DNA from: Rubidibacter lacunae KORDI 51-2 | Lineage (GTDB): Bacteria; Cyanobacteriota; Cyanobacteriia; Cyanobacteriales; Rubidibacteraceae | Length of the DNA: 64,000 nucleotides | Assembly: GCF_000473895.1 (NCBI RefSeq) | Contig: NZ_ASSJ01000017.1 | Span: 62,001 to 126,000 of the forward strand | Direction of reading: 5' to 3' | In this document: positions 9,728 to 18,442 of the stretch, piece after piece | Layout of the letters: the number at the start of each line of letters is the position of its first letter | How positions within the stretch are numbered: the first letter of the stretch is position 1 | Made by a program: the position numbers and the translations under genes | Notes under the pieces: generated by a model | Told to the model about the DNA's origin: nothing | Database searches by the model: none | The model's input: the letters and a program-made list of their open reading frames with translations, nothing else

Positions 9728-11494
9728 CTACTCTGGCTCGACGTCGAGTTCGTAGAGATTCCACAAGGCACTGTCGAGCGCCGTGTACTTGATATTCTGG
9801 ATGCGATCGCGAATAGCCGAAAGCGAGAGCGGATTGATGAGGTAGATGAACGGCACTTGTTCGGCAACGATTTGCTGGAACTCGCCGTAGATTGCCTTGC
9901 GTTTCTCCTCGTCAAGTTCTCCCACCCCGGCAATAAAGAGGCGATCGATCTCGCGTTCCCAATCGGAAACCTCCCACCCTTGAATCGGTGGCTGTCCGGG
10001 AATCGGACCCTGATTGAACGTATGGAGCGACCCGCCAGAATACCAAACGTTGAACCCGCCGTGCGGATCGAGACTGCCGCCGCCAAAGCCCAAAAGGCAG
10101 GTGTCCCAATCGCGGCGGTCGAGCTTCTTTATCATTGCATTGAACTGAAGTACTTGTAAGTCCGTCCGGATGCCGATTGCTTCAAGATCCTGCACGATTT
10201 GTACTGCTGAATCCGGGCGCGTTACTAACATCCGAAAGCGCACGCGATTGCCATCGGCATCAAACAGCAACCCATCTGCATCGTACTGAAAGCCGGCATT
10301 TGTCAATAAAGAGTGCGCGCGCTCGGGATCGTAGCTGTAGGTTTTAAGTCCCTCTTCAGGAGACAGATAAAACGGACTTTGAATTACAATCGGCGAGTGT
10401 TGGATGGCACCCAAACCGCGATACGTCGTATTTTTAATCTGCTCGCGATCGATGGCATACGCTACTGCCTGACGGAACGCTTTGTTCTGAAACCAACGCT
10501 GCTTGACCGGATCGACAAACGGTGTTCCGTTCTCATCTAGGGCGCGATTGAGATTGAAAGTCAAGAAACTCTTGCTGTTTACAGGGCCGCCATTGTAAAT
10601 CGTGTAGCCGCCTCGTGCCTCTTCGCGCTTGAGCAATCGAAATTGCTTTGGCGAAACGGAGAGAATATCCAGGTCGCCCGTGCGAAACGCGATCAATTGA
10701 TTGTCGGCGGATTCGATGGTTTGCACTACGAGGCGTTCGATGTAGGGCTGGGGTTCGCCATCTTTGCCTTTACGCCAATAGTAAGGATTGCGCTCCAAGA
10801 TCGTGCGCTGAGATGGCACGTAGCGGACGATACGATACGGACCGGCTCCAATAACCGTCCGCGGATCGGCTCCTGTCGTCCAGGTCGATAAATACTTCAA
10901 ATTCCCGCCAGCATCGGAGTCTTCTAGGGACGATGCGAGCACGTGCTCCGGCAAGATGTACAGCCCGCCCGCAAAACGCAAGAAGGGTGCAAAGGGTTCG
11001 GGGACGGCGAACTCCACGCGACGATCGTCGAGTTTGCGGACGGCCGGAAATGTGCCAGACTCGCCAATTCTTAGGATGTCACGCACGCCGATGGGAATCT
11101 TTTCGTTGAGGTAAATTTTGTCGTAAGAAAATACAACGTCACTAGCCGTCAGGGGTTCACCGTCCGACCACTGCAGTCCCTCGCGCAACGTAAAGATAAT
11201 ACGCAAGCGATCGTCGGAAATCTCCCAGGATTCAGCCAGTGCCGGAATGACCTCGCCCGTGAGACCGTCGATGTCGATCAGACCCTCGTTAATCGGACGG
11301 AGGACGTAGCGACTGTACAGCGAGTCGTTGAGCGGTGCATTAAATGTGGTTGGGTCGCTCGGAATAGAAAACACTAGTTGCGAAACAGCTGCTGTTGGCG
11401 TTCTGTCGCCGCAGCCCGCGATCGCGACCGCAAGCCAAAGTGACAGTAGCACTGCGATCGCCCGACACGCGCGCTGCCATCGCAGCGGAGCCAT
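9728..11494 (-). CDS. ABC transporter substrate-binding lipoprotein, family 5 (peptide/nickel type)
   Basis: The extracytoplasmic solute receptor of an oligopeptide- or nickel-type ABC importer. The N-terminus has a charged start, a hydrophobic stretch LLSLWLAVAIAGC and a lipobox cysteine, so it is a lipoprotein anchored in the plasma membrane. The mature part shows family 5 features: DPTTFNAPLNDS, LAESWEISDDRLRIIFTLREGLQWSDGEPLTASDV (in order, seen in two adjoining motifs) and AYAIDREQI. 588 residues is the usual size. ATG 11494 is chosen because the signal peptide begins there, 20 codons after the longest possible start. No permease or ATPase genes flank it, so the partners must be elsewhere, as is common in cyanobacteria. 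Confidence 0.93.
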   Translation of the reverse strand: MAPLRWQRACRAIAVLLSLWLAVAIAGCGDRTPTAAVSQLVFSIPSDPTTFNAPLNDSLYSRYVLRPINEGLIDIDGLTGEVIPALAESWEISDDRLRIIFTLREGLQWSDGEPLTASDVVFSYDKIYLNEKIPIGVRDILRIGESGTFPAVRKLDDRRVEFAVPEPFAPFLRFAGGLYILPEHVLASSLEDSDAGGNLKYLSTWTTGADPRTVIGAGPYRIVRYVPSQRTILERNPYYWRKGKDGEPQPYIERLVVQTIESADNQLIAFRTGDLDILSVSPKQFRLLKREEARGGYTIYNGGPVNSKSFLTFNLNRALDENGTPFVDPVKQRWFQNKAFRQAVAYAIDREQIKNTTYRGLGAIQHSPIVIQSPFYLSPEEGLKTYSYDPERAHSLLTNAGFQYDADGLLFDADGNRVRFRMLVTRPDSAVQIVQDLEAIGIRTDLQVLQFNAMIKKLDRRDWDTCLLGFGGGSLDPHGGFNVWYSGGSLHTFNQGPIPGQPPIQGWEVSDWEREIDRLFIAGVGELDEEKRKAIYGEFQQIVAEQVPFIYLINPLSLSAIRDRIQNIKYTALDSALWNLYELDVEPE

Positions 11495-11790
11495 GAAGCT
11501 CGATCGGTTCTCCGCCGGTCGAAAATCCTGAGGGCCTGTCGTGATTCTTGGCATAGTTTGGCATGGTAAGGGATACTTCTAGCATCGGCAAATCCTTGGC
11601 ACGTTGGTCCTCGCTTGCCAACCCTTGCCCCAACTCTTGCTGGCCACCGCGATCCTGGCGATCGCATCTCCGCTACCGTCGGACGCGACGGGCGCGACTA
11701 GCTACGGCAGCGTCGGACGCCGTTACGCCACCGGGGAAACGGTAAACTGTGAGCGTTGAGCGTCCCGCGTCACCGCGCGGAACTTAAAAG

Positions 11791-12861
11791 ATGGCAGACG
11801 GTATGGCTGACGACGAGGTAAGAACGGATGCAGACGATGCTGCTGCCGGTCGCCCGCCGGTCGAGCCGACTGCGGGTGCACCTGCGACCGAACCGCTGGC
11901 CGCACGATCTGCTCCCCCGGCAACGGCTCTCGCCATTCGTTTGCTGCGGGCACTTGTTTCACTATTAGAAAGCATTATCGCCGGCCTCGAAGCCACCCCA
12001 CCAGCAAGGACATCCGACGCATCTGGCTCTGATGCAGACCTAGGGGCCCTTGCCGCCCTGGCAGATCTCGAAGCGGTTGACTTCGACGAGTGCACCGACA
12101 CCACCACGACCTTATCAGCAGGAACGGACACCGAGAGCGAAGAAGCAACGCAACCCATTGCCGATTTGCACGGTGCCCTTGACTCCGAACCGTCCGAGGT
12201 TACCCAACCGCTCCCGAGCACGGCGGGCGACCTGCCCGTGGACGAAGGTTTTGCTATTGGGGAAACCGCGGACAGTCCACGCGGGTGGAAACGCGTGTTG
12301 GCGTCTGTTCGCGCCGCACTCCCCAGAGAGATCGACGCGATCGTTCCAGATTGGGCGCTAACCGGCATCCTCGTTGGTTCGGTTGTTGCCTTCGTCTGGA
12401 CGGGGGTTACGCTCTTCACTGGCGGGTTCCCCTCCGAGGTTGCAACCGCACCCCCAAAAGCACCGCCTAAGCAAGAGAGACCTGCACCGCCCCCCAAGAA
12501 GCAACCGCCCGCACCGCCAGCACCTGCTTTGAAACTAACGCCGGAGCAGAGTTTGATTGCGGCAATTCAGGAGCGCGTGGCCGAAATTGCCAATCGCTAT
12601 GCCGAAGGGTTGATTCAGTCGATCGAGGCTAACTTCCGCGACAGTCGCTTGACCGTCGCCGTCAGCGATCGCTGGTACGAACTGCCTCCCAAGCGCCAAG
12701 ATCGCATCGCGCGCGAACTATTCGAGCGCTCGCGCGAGCTGGACTTCACTAAGCTCGATGTGGCCGACACGCGCGGCGAACCATTGGCCCGCAGCCCTGT
12801 TGTCGGGCGGGAGATGGTGGTACTGCAGCGTCGAGATGCTAACGCTCCACAAGGTAGTTAA
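11791..12861 (+). CDS. Proline-rich single-TM protein, unknown function
   Basis: A 356-residue protein I do not recognise by name. Layout: an acidic, Ala/Thr-rich, low-complexity N-terminal half (to about residue 185); one transmembrane helix (LTGILVGSVVAFVWTGVTLF, near residues 190-212); a proline-rich linker (PPKAPPKQERPAPPPKKQPP); and a C-terminal soluble domain of about 110 residues (LTPEQSLIAAIQERVAEIAN, SDRWYELPPKRQDRIARELF). The C-terminal domain looks folded and conserved, the rest disordered. Inference: a membrane-anchored protein with a tethered soluble domain. It is followed by argZ on the same strand after 288 bases, with no sign that they share a transcript. Confidence 0.7.
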   Translation: MADGMADDEVRTDADDAAAGRPPVEPTAGAPATEPLAARSAPPATALAIRLLRALVSLLESIIAGLEATPPARTSDASGSDADLGALAALADLEAVDFDECTDTTTTLSAGTDTESEEATQPIADLHGALDSEPSEVTQPLPSTAGDLPVDEGFAIGETADSPRGWKRVLASVRAALPREIDAIVPDWALTGILVGSVVAFVWTGVTLFTGGFPSEVATAPPKAPPKQERPAPPPKKQPPAPPAPALKLTPEQSLIAAIQERVAEIANRYAEGLIQSIEANFRDSRLTVAVSDRWYELPPKRQDRIARELFERSRELDFTKLDVADTRGEPLARSPVVGREMVVLQRRDANAPQGS

Positions 12862-12967
12862 CGTGCGGCAAAGCGAGAACTGCGGCAAATGTCAGTTTGT
12901 CCGCGACTTGGCTATGACTTGAAAAAGCCTATTGTTCGGGTCGCCGAACTATTGCGTCACGAATCCT

Positions 12968-13088
12968 CACGAATCATTGACAGGGATTGGGGGATCGAGA
13001 AGTCTAGATGTTTTCGGATCTGCCGAACACGAATCCTTGATTAGAATCGGGGGGATCGAGAGAGCTGAGTCTTTGCAAATCTGCCCGA
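12968..13088. repeat. Imperfect tandem direct repeat, two units of about 60 bp, upstream of argZ
   Basis: Two adjacent copies (12968-13027 and 13028-13088) share CACGAATC, then TTGA, then GG-rich GGGGGATCGAGA, then TTT and ATCTGCC at matching positions. A short extra piece (CACGAATC) stands just before them at about 12958-12965. They lie 60 bases before the argZ start, so they could be a regulatory array or only a local duplication. Confidence 0.7.
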
Positions 13089-13149
13089 TCGGCGATCGCG
13101 CGCGCCACGATCCAAACCGGCATCGCCCTACCCACATTTAACCCCTACC

Positions 13150-15261
13150 ATGACCAACTCCCCCATACGCTTTCTGATGTGCGCTCCGCAGCACTACGAC
13201 GTCGATTACGTCATCAATCCGTGGATGGCGGGCAACATCCACAAATCCTCACGCGATCGCGCTGCCGAGCAGTGGGATAGGCTCTTTCACATCATCGACG
13301 CGCGCGCGCAGGTGGATCTAGTTGCGCCGCAACCGGGCTGGCCGGATATGGTCTTCACCGCCAACGCCGGTTTGGTGCTGGGCGATCGCGTGGTGCTCAG
13401 CCGCTTCTATCATCCGGAGCGCCAGGGCGAAGAGCCGCACTTCCGGCAGTGGTTCAAAGACAACGGATTTGAAGTCTTCGAGTTGCCACAAAATTTACCC
13501 TTTGAAGGTGCGGGGGATGCGCTGCTCGATCGCGAAGGGCGCTGGTTGTGGTCGGGTTACGGTTTCCGTTCGGAGTTGGACTCCCACGCCTACATTGCCA
13601 AGTGGCTCGATATCGAAGTGCTGTCCCTCCGCTTGATCGACGAGCGCTTCTATCACCTCGATACGTGTTTCTGTCCGCTCAGCGGCGGCTACCTAATTTA
13701 CTATCCGGCAGCCTTCGACGCCTACTCCAATCACCTGATCGAGATGCGCGTCCCTGCGGAAAAACGTATCGCTGTCGAGCAAGCAGACGCGGGAAATTTT
13801 GCCTGCAACGCCGTCAATATCGAGCAAACCATTATCCTCAATCGCGCGAGCGACAACCTTAAGATGCACTTGACCGCAGCGGGATTCGAAGTGGTCGAAA
13901 CACCTCTCACGGAATTTCTTAAAGCCGGCGGAGCTTCAAAGTGCCTGACTTTGCGCGTAACCGAGCCGGTGCGAACCGAATTGCACGCCAACGAACCGCT
14001 CGCCAGCCGCACGGTCCACCTCGAAGGACATTTACTGGATGCCGGCATCATGAACCGCGCCCTTGACACGATCGTCGAGGAAGGCGGTTCGTTCCAGATC
14101 CTAAATTTCCAACTGGGCACCCAGCGCCAGAGCCTCTCGGCAGCGGACGTGCACGTGTCTGCCCCATCGCCAAGCATCCTGGAGACGATCGTGTCGCAAC
14201 TGATCGAATTGGGTGCGGTGAACCTCCCGACCGAAGCACGCGACGCGCAACTCGCGCCCGTGATGCAAGCTGGCGTTGCCCCCAACGACTTTTACGTCAC
14301 AACCATTTATCCAACGGAAGTCTGCATCGACGGAACCTGGGTGCCGGTTACGCACCAGCGCATGGATGGCGCGATCGCCCTGCTCCAAACTCCGCAAGGC
14401 TGGACCGCTCGCTGCAAGCTGCTACGCGACTTGGAAGTCGGCGAGTCAGTGGTGGTCGGTGTGGAAGGCATTCGCTCGCGACGCAAATCCAGCACGCGCG
14501 ATCGCCAAATCAATAACGAGCACGAATTCGCCTTCATGGGCGCGGGGGTGTCCAGCGAACGACGCGTGGAAATTGTGGTCGAGCAAATTGCCTGGGAGAT
14601 GCGCCGCATCCGCGATCGCGGCGGCAAGGTCGTGGTAACGGCGGGACCGGTGGTGATTCATACGGGCGGCAGCCATCACTTGGCACGCCTGATCCGCGAA
14701 GGCTACGTCAACGTGCTGCTCGGCGGTAACGCGATCGCCGTCCATGACATCGAACAGGCACTGATGGGAACGTCGTTGGGCGTGGACATGCAGCGAGGCA
14801 CGCCAGCCCGCGGCGGTCACCGACACCATTTACAAGCGATCAATCTAATCCGGCGTTGTGGCGATATTGCCAATGCGGTCGAGCAAGGCGTTCTGACGCG
14901 CGGCGTGATGTACGAGTGCGTGCGCAACAACGTGCCGTTTTGCCTGGCCGGGTCGATTCGCGATGACGGTCCGCTGCCTGATACCCTTATGGACTTGGTA
15001 AAGGCACAGCAGGAATACGCACGCCTGTTGGAGGGCGCGGACATGATCTTGATGCTCTCGACAATGCTGCACTCGATTGGCGTCGGCAACATGACGCCGG
15101 CTGGCGTAAAGCTAGTGTGCGTGGACATCAACCCGGCTGTGGTGACGAAGTTGAGCGATCGCGGCTCGGTGGAATCAGTCGGCGTCGTAACGGACGTCGG
15201 CTTGTTCTTGAGCTTTATGGTCGACCAGCTTGAAAAGTTGTCGCTTTCAGTCAGCGTATAG
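13150..15261 (+). CDS. argZ: Arginine dihydrolase / ornithine cyclodeaminase-type bifunctional enzyme (ArgZ/AgrE)
   Basis: Known from Synechocystis (ArgZ) and Anabaena (AgrE): the N-terminal guanidine-modifying domain hydrolyses arginine to ornithine, CO2 and two ammonia, and in AgrE the C-terminal domain carries ornithine on to proline. The 703-residue product has both parts. N-domain: FTANAGLVLGDRVVLS, FEGAGDALLD, the HLDTCFCPL histidine and the catalytic Cys265 in GGASKCLTLRVTEP. C-domain (from about 285): LOR/SDH-type region with EGHLLDAGIMNRALD, then RRIRDRGGKVVVTAGPVVIHTGG and LSTMLHSIGVGNMTPAGVKLVCVDINP. It fits downstream of cyanophycin breakdown (cphB is in this window). ATG 13150 has no strong ribosome binding site. 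Regulation unknown; a tandem repeat lies upstream. Confidence 0.95.
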   Translation: MTNSPIRFLMCAPQHYDVDYVINPWMAGNIHKSSRDRAAEQWDRLFHIIDARAQVDLVAPQPGWPDMVFTANAGLVLGDRVVLSRFYHPERQGEEPHFRQWFKDNGFEVFELPQNLPFEGAGDALLDREGRWLWSGYGFRSELDSHAYIAKWLDIEVLSLRLIDERFYHLDTCFCPLSGGYLIYYPAAFDAYSNHLIEMRVPAEKRIAVEQADAGNFACNAVNIEQTIILNRASDNLKMHLTAAGFEVVETPLTEFLKAGGASKCLTLRVTEPVRTELHANEPLASRTVHLEGHLLDAGIMNRALDTIVEEGGSFQILNFQLGTQRQSLSAADVHVSAPSPSILETIVSQLIELGAVNLPTEARDAQLAPVMQAGVAPNDFYVTTIYPTEVCIDGTWVPVTHQRMDGAIALLQTPQGWTARCKLLRDLEVGESVVVGVEGIRSRRKSSTRDRQINNEHEFAFMGAGVSSERRVEIVVEQIAWEMRRIRDRGGKVVVTAGPVVIHTGGSHHLARLIREGYVNVLLGGNAIAVHDIEQALMGTSLGVDMQRGTPARGGHRHHLQAINLIRRCGDIANAVEQGVLTRGVMYECVRNNVPFCLAGSIRDDGPLPDTLMDLVKAQQEYARLLEGADMILMLSTMLHSIGVGNMTPAGVKLVCVDINPAVVTKLSDRGSVESVGVVTDVGLFLSFMVDQLEKLSLSVSV

Positions 15262-15353
15262 GGCAACGATGCAGTCCAGTCTGTTTTGGCGAGCCGCCCG
15301 TTGGTGCTGGTGAAGTCTCGCCCTTGCCATTGATGGTGGGGGAGCATGTTATT

Positions 15354-15860
15354 GACCTCCTGCAATTATGCTGGAAGTAGGAATAGGCAATTGGAGTCTT
15401 GCAGAGATTAGCAGTCTTCGATTCGGAGTTGTATAGTGCGGAGTTCGAGCTACACCATCACCCAACGCAACGTCTACAATTGCATGAACGTTTCTGCAAG
15501 ATCCTGATAAATATGAGTCGACATGAAAACCTCTGCTACCCGATAGTCATCACGACAAATTGTTGACTTTGAAACTCCCCAATCCCTGGCAATATGGAAG
15601 AAAGTTCGATACTCTCGCAAGTATTCGCGAGTATCGGGCACCTGGGCTTGAGGGACAAAGCATAGAGAAGCCCTACTTTTTTGAGATTCGCACTCTCTTG
15701 TTAGCGGCGTCAACCATGCAGTTGAGCCTCTGGCGTTTACTGCAAAGCGCTGCTTGAATTGAGAGAAAGGCTTTGGGCTTGGGCAATTTCTGGAGTCATT
15801 GGGAAGAGGTAATGTCAGGATAGCTCGTTGCCGTAGCACACTTTGAGTTTGCAGGAGGTC
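15354..15860 (-). mobile_element. IS5-family insertion sequence remnant with both terminal inverted repeats
   Basis: The ends carry a perfect 12-bp inverted repeat, GACCTCCTGCAA at 15354-15365 and its reverse complement at 15849-15860. Between them, on the minus strand, lie pieces of an IS5-type transposase N-terminus in shifted frames: FSQFKQRFAVN, LNCMVDAANKRVR and the clear motif YLREYRTFFHIARDWGVSKSTICR (helix-turn-helix region; written from adjoining codons). The catalytic DDE part is missing, and about 507 bp is roughly half of a full element. It sits inside or at the end of the carbonic anhydrase remnant. Confidence 0.8.
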
Positions 15861-16256
15861 TAATCGTAATGTGGTGCGTTCGAGTCGGAATGCGGAGCCA
15901 TCGAGTTCTTTAAAAACATCGCCAATTCCCATATCGAACAATATCTCGAGCGGAACCCGAGAATCAACGCAGCTTAGAACAGTTGTATGTGGCTTTTGGG
16001 CAAGCGAAACCTCCTTCTCGCGAGCTCGCGACCGATCCGGATACTGCGGCTGGTGCTGCACAAGCCGCTGGTTTACACCCAACAATACTTGCAAAGCTAC
16101 ATCTGGAGAAACATTATCAGGAACGAGCGCTGACAATATTGCACTGCCGCATTCGCACAGCCCGGGTTTCTAGGTACATTTCTGCTGTTGCAGCAACACC
16201 AAATGCGCAAACTGACCGCAGCTTTAGAATGTTGCGGCGATAAAACAGGCATTTTC
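15861..16256 (-). pseudogene. Broken beta-carbonic anhydrase, apparently an exported (EcaB-like) type
   Basis: A beta-carbonic anhydrase interconverts CO2 and bicarbonate. The minus strand shows SPDVALQVLLGVNQRLVQHQ and TVLSCVDSRVPLEILFDMGIG, containing the zinc-binding and active-site C-x-D-S-R motif. The second half (H-x2-C motif and C-terminus) is absent; the frame runs straight into the IS5 remnant after KELDGSAFRLERTTLR. The 5' end is also damaged: an upstream frame reads RRNILKLRSVCAFGVAATAEM, which resembles a Tat-type signal peptide, but is out of frame with the enzyme part and has no ATG. Conclusion: a dead gene, formerly a probable periplasmic enzyme, next to sbtAB. The exact 5' end is uncertain. 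Confidence 0.75.
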
Positions 16257-16404
16257 GTCACTCAAGGCTGCTATTCAAAGGCTTTAAGACGATCGAAAGC
16301 TAAGGGAATCAAGAAGATTTAAGTCAAAATATTGAAAACATACTTCTCTATTCAGGAAAAAGCACTGGATTTTGTTTCTCAATTTTCTATATTCAAATTT
16401 TGAC

Positions 16405-16716
16405 TTAGGTGGATGCTGTGCAATTAATAGAACGAATTTCAGTCGCGTCGGAAATATAACACGTTCCGCCAAACTTATCGAGCAGTGGACGTACGTTTTC
16501 AACAACACATTTAACCTGTTCGGGCACGCAGAAAGCTATGATATAGACATTGTCGAGCATCGTCATGTCTAGATCTTCAACATCACCCCGCAGTCCTTTA
16601 CCAGAAACATTTCGAATCATTACATGGCCGTGGACGCCAGATTTTTCTAGTCCGTCCAAAATCTTACTGAGCTCAACAGAACTGGCAATAACTTCTATCT
16701 TTTTAACTAAATGCAT
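16405..16716 (-). CDS. sbtB: SbtB-type PII-like regulator of the bicarbonate transporter
   Basis: A small cytoplasmic PII-like protein that, in the known systems, binds adenine nucleotides and controls SbtA. The 103-residue product starts MHLVKKIEVIASSVELSKIL and has the PII-like T-loop region SGVHGHVMIRNVSGKGLRGD and the C-terminal strand FGGTCYISDATEI. It does not end in the C-G-P-x-G-C R-loop seen in Synechocystis SbtB, but in SINCTAST. The start is ATG 16716, only four bases after the sbtA stop codon, so the pair is an operon with coupled translation. The DNA is AT-richer than the neighbours. The missing R-loop suggests the SbtB2-like branch; that is an inference. Confidence 0.85.
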   Translation of the reverse strand: MHLVKKIEVIASSVELSKILDGLEKSGVHGHVMIRNVSGKGLRGDVEDLDMTMLDNVYIIAFCVPEQVKCVVENVRPLLDKFGGTCYISDATEIRSINCTAST

Positions 16717-16720
16717 GGAA

Positions 16721-17689
16721 TCAGCTCCACATAAGGTTGATGCCGTACAGATACAGTGGAATTCCCACAATTATGTTGAATGGAAATGTAACTGCAAGAG
16801 CGGTAGAAACGTAGAGGCTCGGATTGGCCTCTGGCACGGTCATTCGCATTGCGGCAGGAACAGCAATGTAAGAAGCGCTGGCACACAATACGGAAAATAA
16901 AAGAGCATTTCCTGGCGACATGCCTATCAATCTTGCAATCAGCAGCCCCACAGCCGCATTGAGGATGGGTATCAGGATTGAGAACAAGACCAGAAACGCG
17001 CCCGTCTTTCGCAAGTCTTTGATTCTTTTCGCGGCGACCAGACCCATGTCTAACAAAAAGAAAGTTAAAACACCGTAGAACATCCCTTGGGTAAACGGCG
17101 ATAATAGTTCCCAGCCATGCTCTCCAGTTAGCGTTCCAATCGCAAGGCTGCCCACCAACAAAAACACGGAGCTGTTGAGGAAGGCTTCTTGCAACACTTC
17201 TCCCCAGGAGAACTCTCGTTTCTCATCGGTTGTGAACAGATTGACCAGAATCAATCCCACAATGATCGCAGGAGACTCCATCAATGCAAGTGCTGCCACC
17301 ATGTAGCCATCAAAGCCAATACCCAACTCCGTCAAAAATGCACTGGCAGTAATGAACGTTACGGCACTGATGGAACCATAGGTTGCGGCGATCGCTGCTG
17401 CATCATAAGTATCTAGCTTGAGCTTCAGAATAAAGTAGGTATAAAGAGGTACAACACAGGCCATAAACATGGCTGCCAGAAGGGTCAACACCACTTCCTG
17501 GGTTATCCCACTTTTGACCAACTCGACTCCACCTTTAAAACCAATTGCCAGCAATAGATAGAGTGACAGTAGCTTAGGAATTGGTGGTGGAATTTCTAGA
17601 TCGGATTTGACAAAAATCGCGGCCATCCCCAAGAAAAAGAACAGGACTGGGGGATTCAGGATATTAGAAACGATCGAATTGGCATCCAT
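16721..17689 (-). CDS. sbtA: Sodium-dependent bicarbonate transporter SbtA
   Basis: A plasma-membrane sodium/bicarbonate symporter of the CO2-concentrating mechanism. The 322-residue product has about ten hydrophobic segments in two inverted halves. Family motifs seen: NPPVLFFFLGMAAIFVKSDLEIP at the start (in two adjoining parts), LLLAIGFKGGVELVKSG, YGSISAVTFITASAFL, and LCASASYIAVPAAMRMTVPEANP near the end. It is shorter than the Synechocystis protein (about 374), mainly because the central cytoplasmic loop is short. It is first in the sbtA-sbtB operon. IS relics and a broken carbonic anhydrase surround the operon and its base composition is lower in GC, which suggests acquisition by transfer. 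Confidence 0.93.
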   Translation of the reverse strand: MDANSIVSNILNPPVLFFFLGMAAIFVKSDLEIPPPIPKLLSLYLLLAIGFKGGVELVKSGITQEVVLTLLAAMFMACVVPLYTYFILKLKLDTYDAAAIAATYGSISAVTFITASAFLTELGIGFDGYMVAALALMESPAIIVGLILVNLFTTDEKREFSWGEVLQEAFLNSSVFLLVGSLAIGTLTGEHGWELLSPFTQGMFYGVLTFFLLDMGLVAAKRIKDLRKTGAFLVLFSILIPILNAAVGLLIARLIGMSPGNALLFSVLCASASYIAVPAAMRMTVPEANPSLYVSTALAVTFPFNIIVGIPLYLYGINLMWS

Positions 17690-18150
17690 GTTTATCTTTC
17701 TGCGCCCAAAAGACTTGAAAATTCATGAAAATTTATATTTTGACATACCTCAAAAATTGAGTTGAATATTCATCTACCATGTATGACTGCTTGCTGTCAA
17801 TGAACTTGCAGTTTTATGAAACCATCAGGTAATTGTTCGGCTTGTATAGTATGCTCAAAGGCTAATGTGCCGCCTCAAATGCATAATTTCGGGCGCTCCA
17901 GGGAAGCAAAAATTCCTCTGTTACAACAGCACTGCCTGCAATAATTATGCCCGAAGAACACCAACACCCTCGATATCTTTAGCCCAACCTATTCAGGTAC
18001 TTGAGGCGGAGAACGGTCCAAGCAAGAGTTTTCGCCTGCGTTTACTTTGGCGGCTGGCCGTATCAGAACATAATTTGTTTGACTTTCATGTTCTCTCCCT
18101 AGCACTCTAAAAGGCATCTCCCTGTCTTGTCTGCCCCCACAAAGGAAAGA
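17690..18150. other. AT-rich region upstream of sbtA
   Basis: No gene seen. The first 200 bases upstream of sbtA are AT-rich and should contain its promoter; I could not identify a regulator site with confidence. The rest joins the transposase fragment at 18151. Confidence 0.45.
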
Positions 18151-18384
18151 TTAAGCCACGAGTCGAGTTGGCATCAACGGCATCATCCCCAAGTTATTCA
18201 CTACTACGCTTACAGCTGGTATCCGCACGAAGTCCTTACTGAGCCGAAGCTGTTTCTCTAACCAAGCAAAGCTTCTTTTCACCACCCATCGCCGCGGCTG
18301 CAACTCAATGCTCCCTTGCTGTCGGCGCACTACTTCGAGGAATTGAGGCCTTTGAAAAGCGGTTTTCCAGCAGGACGTTGCCAT
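18151..18384 (-). pseudogene. C-terminal fragment of an IS5-family transposase
   Basis: The 77-residue reading frame contains ELQPRRWVVKRSFAWLEKQLRLSKDF, close to the C-terminal end of IS5/IS427-group transposases (around the last acidic catalytic residue, usually RRWVVERTFAWL; here Glu is Lys). It has no N-terminal part and no visible inverted repeats, so it is a dead fragment. It is not the missing half of the relic at 15354-15860 in any simple way. Confidence 0.75.
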
Positions 18385-18442
18385 GGACCCGTATCCAAAG
18401 TGGCTGAATTTCTCGAACCTCTGCGTGACTCATCCGCAGCCC

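Noticed and set aside
15474-16136. A 220-residue fusion protein of carbonic anhydrase and a new domain
   Set aside because: The second half is an out-of-frame mixture from an IS5 transposase bounded by inverted repeats, so the long frame is accidental.
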